In this document: positions 61,017 to 64,000 of the stretch, one piece after another | How the letters are laid out: each line of letters starts with the position of its first letter | Position numbering within the stretch: the first letter of the stretch is position 1 | Origin: Tateyamaria sp. ANG-S1 | GTDB taxonomy: Bacteria; Pseudomonadota; Alphaproteobacteria; Rhodobacterales; Rhodobacteraceae | Direction of reading: 5' to 3' | NCBI RefSeq assembly: GCF_000814025.1 | Contig: NZ_JWLL01000008.1 | Location: 1-64,000, forward strand | Length of the DNA: 64,000 nucleotides | Notes under the pieces: model-generated | What the model saw: the letters and a program-made list of their open reading frames with translations, nothing else | The model's database searches: none | What the model was told of the DNA's origin: nothing | Position numbers and translations under genes: made by a program

Positions 61017-62591
61017 ATGCACAATCATGGCGGATCAAATGGGACGGCTGGGAACGACACACTCACCTGGAACGCGGAACACCACGGCGGTGGGGGCATC
61101 CAAGCGCGGCAGGGTGATGATTACATAACTGGTATAGCCAGCCGAAGTGGAAGTAACCAAATCCACCTATGGGGCAATGAAGGCAACGATACCATTGTTA
61201 TGGACTTTTCTCTTGCCCAATGGGGACAAGGTCATCACGTGCGAGGTGACTCGGATGGTATCGTGGAAGGCCGAGGGGCAGATGTCTTTCACTTCGCGAA
61301 CATTGACAACATTCCATCAGGCAATGTGATAGTTGGCCGGATTGAAGATTACGACCATTCCAGTGGTGGCGATGAAATAAAAGTTGGCAGCCACACACTC
61401 AACCTTGATGCCATTCCCGCGTCTGGTGCGACTTTGCCGTCAGGTATTAAAGTCAAAGTTGTTGAATTTGAAGGTGTACACACAGATCCTAATAATGTTG
61501 GAACACAACAATGGCTTTTGATTGAAAACACCAACGGTGGGTACATTTTTTACGCTCTGGAAGGCGCCCGTGTGGACACCGGTTCGGGCACCAATCAAGA
61601 ACAGCATTTCCTGGCATTTAACCAAGTCCCGGATTTTTCTACGCTGCAGGGCGTGGCATACACGGACCCTGTGAATTACGTCCCTGCGGAATACACAACT
61701 ACTGATGGCAATATCATCAACGATTACGATGAAACACCGGCAGATGCGATTGAGATTATTCAAGGAACAAGTGGTGTGGATCTGATCGCAGCAGGATTGA
61801 ACAACGACATTGTAGAAGCAGGACATGGCGCTGACAGAGTCTGGGGCGGCAGCGGTCACGACACTGTTTATGGTGGCAACGGAAAGGACACAATTAACGG
61901 CGGCCTTGGCGATGACCATCTACTTGGTGGCGCCGATAATGACATTATTGGAGGGAATAGCGGCCGCGACACCCTCGACGGCAATGCAGGCAATGATCGT
62001 CTATATGGTGACGACGGGAATGACTTGCTGCAGGGAGGATCCGGAAACGACTTCTTGGCCGGTGGCAACGGCAACGACACTTTGCGTGGCGGCAACAACA
62101 ACGATCAGTTGAGAGGCCACAATGGGAATGACAAGTTGTTTGGCGAGAGTGGCAAAGACTCGCTCCGAGGTGGAAACGGAGCAGACACTATAGATGGCGG
62201 TTCCGGTGGTGACACTTTGAAGGGTGAAGGCGGGAACGATATTCTCATCGGCGGTCAGGGGACCGATATTCTTACGGGAGGTTCGGGCTCCGACCTTTTT
62301 GAATTTAAGACTGGCGACTTGTTAGATTGGGACCGTCTCACTGGTAACTGGGGAGAAAAAATAGACCAACTCGATTTGATTACAGACTTCGTACTTGGAC
62401 AGGACAAAATCGATTTTAGCGTTTTCGCGGGTGTATCGTCGCTGTCCGACTTAACGGCGAACAAGATCTATGACGGAGACAACATGTTATTCATGGTAAC
62501 GGTCCGGGATACGAATGAACGTGTCCGTGTCGACGTCGATGACGCGACCAGTTGGAATGCGTTCATGCACGAAGACAACTTCATTTTCTAA
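61017..62591 (+). CDS. RTX (hemolysin-type Ca-binding) protein
   Basis: 524 residues from the ATG at 61017 (AGAGAG upstream; a longer frame starts at 60993). The N-terminal 250 residues contain GTAGNDTLTW-like motifs, His/Gly-rich stretches and a beta-rich region. About residues 255-430 are a dozen or more RTX nonapeptides (GGxGxDxhx type, e.g. GGNGNDTLRGGNNNDQLRG). The C-terminal LDLITDFVLGQDKIDFS is the usual end-piece of type I secreted proteins. No N-terminal signal peptide, so type I export is expected. Enzymatic function not evident. Terminator follows. Confidence 0.9.
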   Translation: MHNHGGSNGTAGNDTLTWNAEHHGGGGIQARQGDDYITGIASRSGSNQIHLWGNEGNDTIVMDFSLAQWGQGHHVRGDSDGIVEGRGADVFHFANIDNIPSGNVIVGRIEDYDHSSGGDEIKVGSHTLNLDAIPASGATLPSGIKVKVVEFEGVHTDPNNVGTQQWLLIENTNGGYIFYALEGARVDTGSGTNQEQHFLAFNQVPDFSTLQGVAYTDPVNYVPAEYTTTDGNIINDYDETPADAIEIIQGTSGVDLIAAGLNNDIVEAGHGADRVWGGSGHDTVYGGNGKDTINGGLGDDHLLGGADNDIIGGNSGRDTLDGNAGNDRLYGDDGNDLLQGGSGNDFLAGGNGNDTLRGGNNNDQLRGHNGNDKLFGESGKDSLRGGNGADTIDGGSGGDTLKGEGGNDILIGGQGTDILTGGSGSDLFEFKTGDLLDWDRLTGNWGEKIDQLDLITDFVLGQDKIDFSVFAGVSSLSDLTANKIYDGDNMLFMVTVRDTNERVRVDVDDATSWNAFMHEDNFIF

Positions 62592-62612
62592 AGCGTTGAA
62601 GCTGACTAACAT

Positions 62613-62642
62613 AAAAAAGGCGAACCGTACGGCTCGCCTTTC
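62613..62642 (+). terminator. Rho-independent terminator
   Basis: AAAAGGCGAACC and GGCTCGCCTTTT pair around a GTAC loop, with one mismatch, 20 bases after the RTX stop. The run of T in the 3' arm suits termination of the RTX transcript. Confidence 0.8.
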
Positions 62643-63028
62643 CAGTAGATAGGTAAGCCACTGAAATTCAAACGGTGTGATTTTCTGACTAATAGCTGTC
62701 ATAGGAGCAGGCGCAGCGAAGGGGCACTTCGTCCCGCGATGTGTGAATTCGTGTGGGTCAAGATTTCGGTAGCACGGCGAGCGGCCTGTGTAGATGACTC
62801 CTGCATAGCAAGTCCTTTTTGATCTGATTTGTACATTTGCCAGAAGCAGTCATGTGTCCGGCCTGTTTGTGCGGTTTTGACCGCTGGCCCTGATGGGTTC
62901 CGCAAACCAAGTTCCTATCAGCTCTTCGGGCTATTTCACCCGCGCCATTCGGCGGAGTTTCTTGGCGTTGGCGGCAGACTTATGCACCATCATCTCGCGG
63001 GTCTTGCTAGTTCATTGTTCCTTTCGTC
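62643..63028. other. Presumed IS110 3' flank, no gene
   Basis: The part near 62820-63028 reads, on the minus strand, like the non-coding end of the IS110 element that lies next to it. A 68-codon minus frame (62699-62905) is not convincing. Exact IS end not determined. Confidence 0.35.
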
Positions 63029-63382
63029 TCAGACGGCAGCACGTGCGCTATAGTGCTCGTTGCGGGTGAGCACTGCCCAGACAATCCGGGCGGTCTTGTT
63101 GGCCATTGCGACGGTTGCGACACGGGCGGGTTTGCGTTCGAGCAATGACGTCAACCACTTTCTGGTGCGTTCGGGGTGGGACCGTGTTTGTCGGGCCAGT
63201 GATGTCATGCTGGCGACAAGCAATGATCGTAGATACTGGTCTCCCATTTTGGTGATCCGCCCCAGCTTCTCCTTGCCACCACTGGATTTGTTCGCGGGCG
63301 TCAGACCGAGCCACGCGGCAAACTCTCGACCGTTTCTGAGCTGATGGCCGCCTCCGATGCTGGCAATGTGAACTGGTCGCAT
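63029..63382 (-). pseudogene. IS110-family transposase, C-terminal fragment
   Basis: GGGHQLRNGREFAAWLGLTP, then SSGGKEKLGRITKMGDQYLR and ERKPARVATVAMANKTARIV, are the Transposase_20 end of an IS110 protein. The N-terminal DEDD part is missing because an IS3 element end cuts in near 63370. Remaining 100 or so residues are intact to the natural stop. Confidence 0.82.
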
Positions 63383-63429
63383 TTTTTGGACAGTTTTGCA
63401 GTTTTTCTAAGGTGTATCAGATTTATGTT

Positions 63430-64000
63430 TCATGCAGCTTTTCGCTCTTTCAAGCCCGCCCAATACGCGTTGTCGGGCGTTTGCCGATCAAACGCGGAAT
63501 GGGGTCGCTCCGTGTTGTAGAATATCATCGAGCCCTTGATGACGCGCCGGGCCTGTAAGCCGTCACTGATTTCTGCGAGGTAGATCGCGTCCTGCTTGAG
63601 GCTGCGCCACAGCCGTTCAATGAAGATGTTGTCCAGGTATCGACCGCGCCCGTCCATCGAGATGCGTACGCCGGCCTCGGTCAGGGTCGTGATCCACGCG
63701 GCTCCTGTGAACTGCGATCCTTGATCTGTGTTGCATATTTCAGGCGGGCCGTATTGGGCGATTGCCTCCTACACAACCTCGACGCAGAAGTCCGCGTGCA
63801 TCGTGTTGCTCAGTCTCCAACGAAGCACTTTGCGCGTGGCCCAATCCATGATCGCGACCAGGTACAAGAAGCCGTTCTTGACCGGCATGAATGTGATATC
63901 AGCGCACCAGACCTGGTTTGGGCGGTCGAGAGTCATATTCCTCAGCAAGTACGGAAACACCGGGTGCTGCGGGTGCGGCTGGCTGGTTCGGGGGCGTTTG
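63430..64000 (-). pseudogene. IS3-family transposase (orfB), nonsense-interrupted and cut by window edge
   Basis: Integrase core with all three DDE positions: Asp in VWCADITFMPV, Asp in NTDQGSQFTGAAW and Glu in NIFIERLWRSLK. The C-terminus RPHSAFDRQTPDNAYW is typical. One in-frame TAG at 63769-63771 splits the core (FCVEVV, stop, EAIAQYG), so the enzyme is inactive unless suppressed. The 5' part and orfA lie outside the window. The inner IS end is near 63370-63395. Confidence 0.88.

Noticed and set aside
61850-62300. Repeated short motifs that could look like a CRISPR or tandem DNA repeat
   Set aside because: They are in-frame RTX nonapeptide codons with varied DNA sequence and no spacers.

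Overview
The window looks like the chromosome of a marine alphaproteobacterium of the Roseobacter group (Rhodobacteraceae). Grounds: a GC-rich core (about 5-42 kb) with C-P lyase, phnCDE, pqi, ergothioneine and DUF6502/DUF5666 genes in roseobacter-like style; candidate CtrA boxes; a CtrA-like regulator; H-NS/ParB-like plasmid genes; IS110 and IS3 remnants. No rRNA, tRNA or CRISPR array was seen. All assignments come from reading protein motifs by eye; no database search was run.

Layout. 1-4.6 kb: tail of a type VI secretion (T6SS) vgrG with a candidate cargo gene, small membrane proteins, a damaged PAAR gene and a decayed TniB-like transposition ATPase. 4.8-10.9 kb: a SnoaL-like protein, a TPP riboswitch driving a shortened thiE and thiD, and a pqiA-pqiA-pqiB-pqiC envelope lipid-transport operon. 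11-20.4 kb: an unusual locus with a subtilisin-like protease, a vanadium-haloperoxidase/PAP2 enzyme carrying seven N-terminal Ser-Ser-Tyr repeats, a winged-helix/TPR regulator, an unknown protein and two tandem paralogous proteins of an unrecognised family. 20.4-27.3 kb: ergothioneine genes egtB-egtD, DUF6502-DUF5666, a fasciclin lipoprotein and a gamma-glutamyltransferase.

27.3-41.4 kb is a complete phosphonate locus. phnGHIJ, a NIPSNAP gene, then phnK, phnL and phnN form one overlapping operon. phnF with a second phnM lies divergently, another phnM with a DUF1045 gene sits at one end, and phnC-phnD-phnE-phnE plus a hexapeptide acetyltransferase at the other. Together they would import phosphonates, convert them to ribose-1-phosphonate intermediates, cleave the C-P bond and recycle the ribose phosphate.

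42.4-64 kb is a lower-GC accessory mosaic: mobilisation and plasmid-backbone fragments (MobC twice, ParB-like, H-NS-like), a truncated DUF3732 gene, an MFS pair, a PAS-GGDEF-EAL protein, an RTX protein, an IS110-Hint fusion and IS remnants. Two copies of a two-gene module of tiny proteins sit here (45.97-46.5 kb and 60.6-60.2 kb), each about 45 bp downstream of a perfect TTAA-N7-TTAA CtrA-type box. Between them lies a four-gene operon ending in a CtrA-like regulator whose receiver domain lacks the phospho-acceptor Asp. I consider this the best candidate for an undescribed system here.
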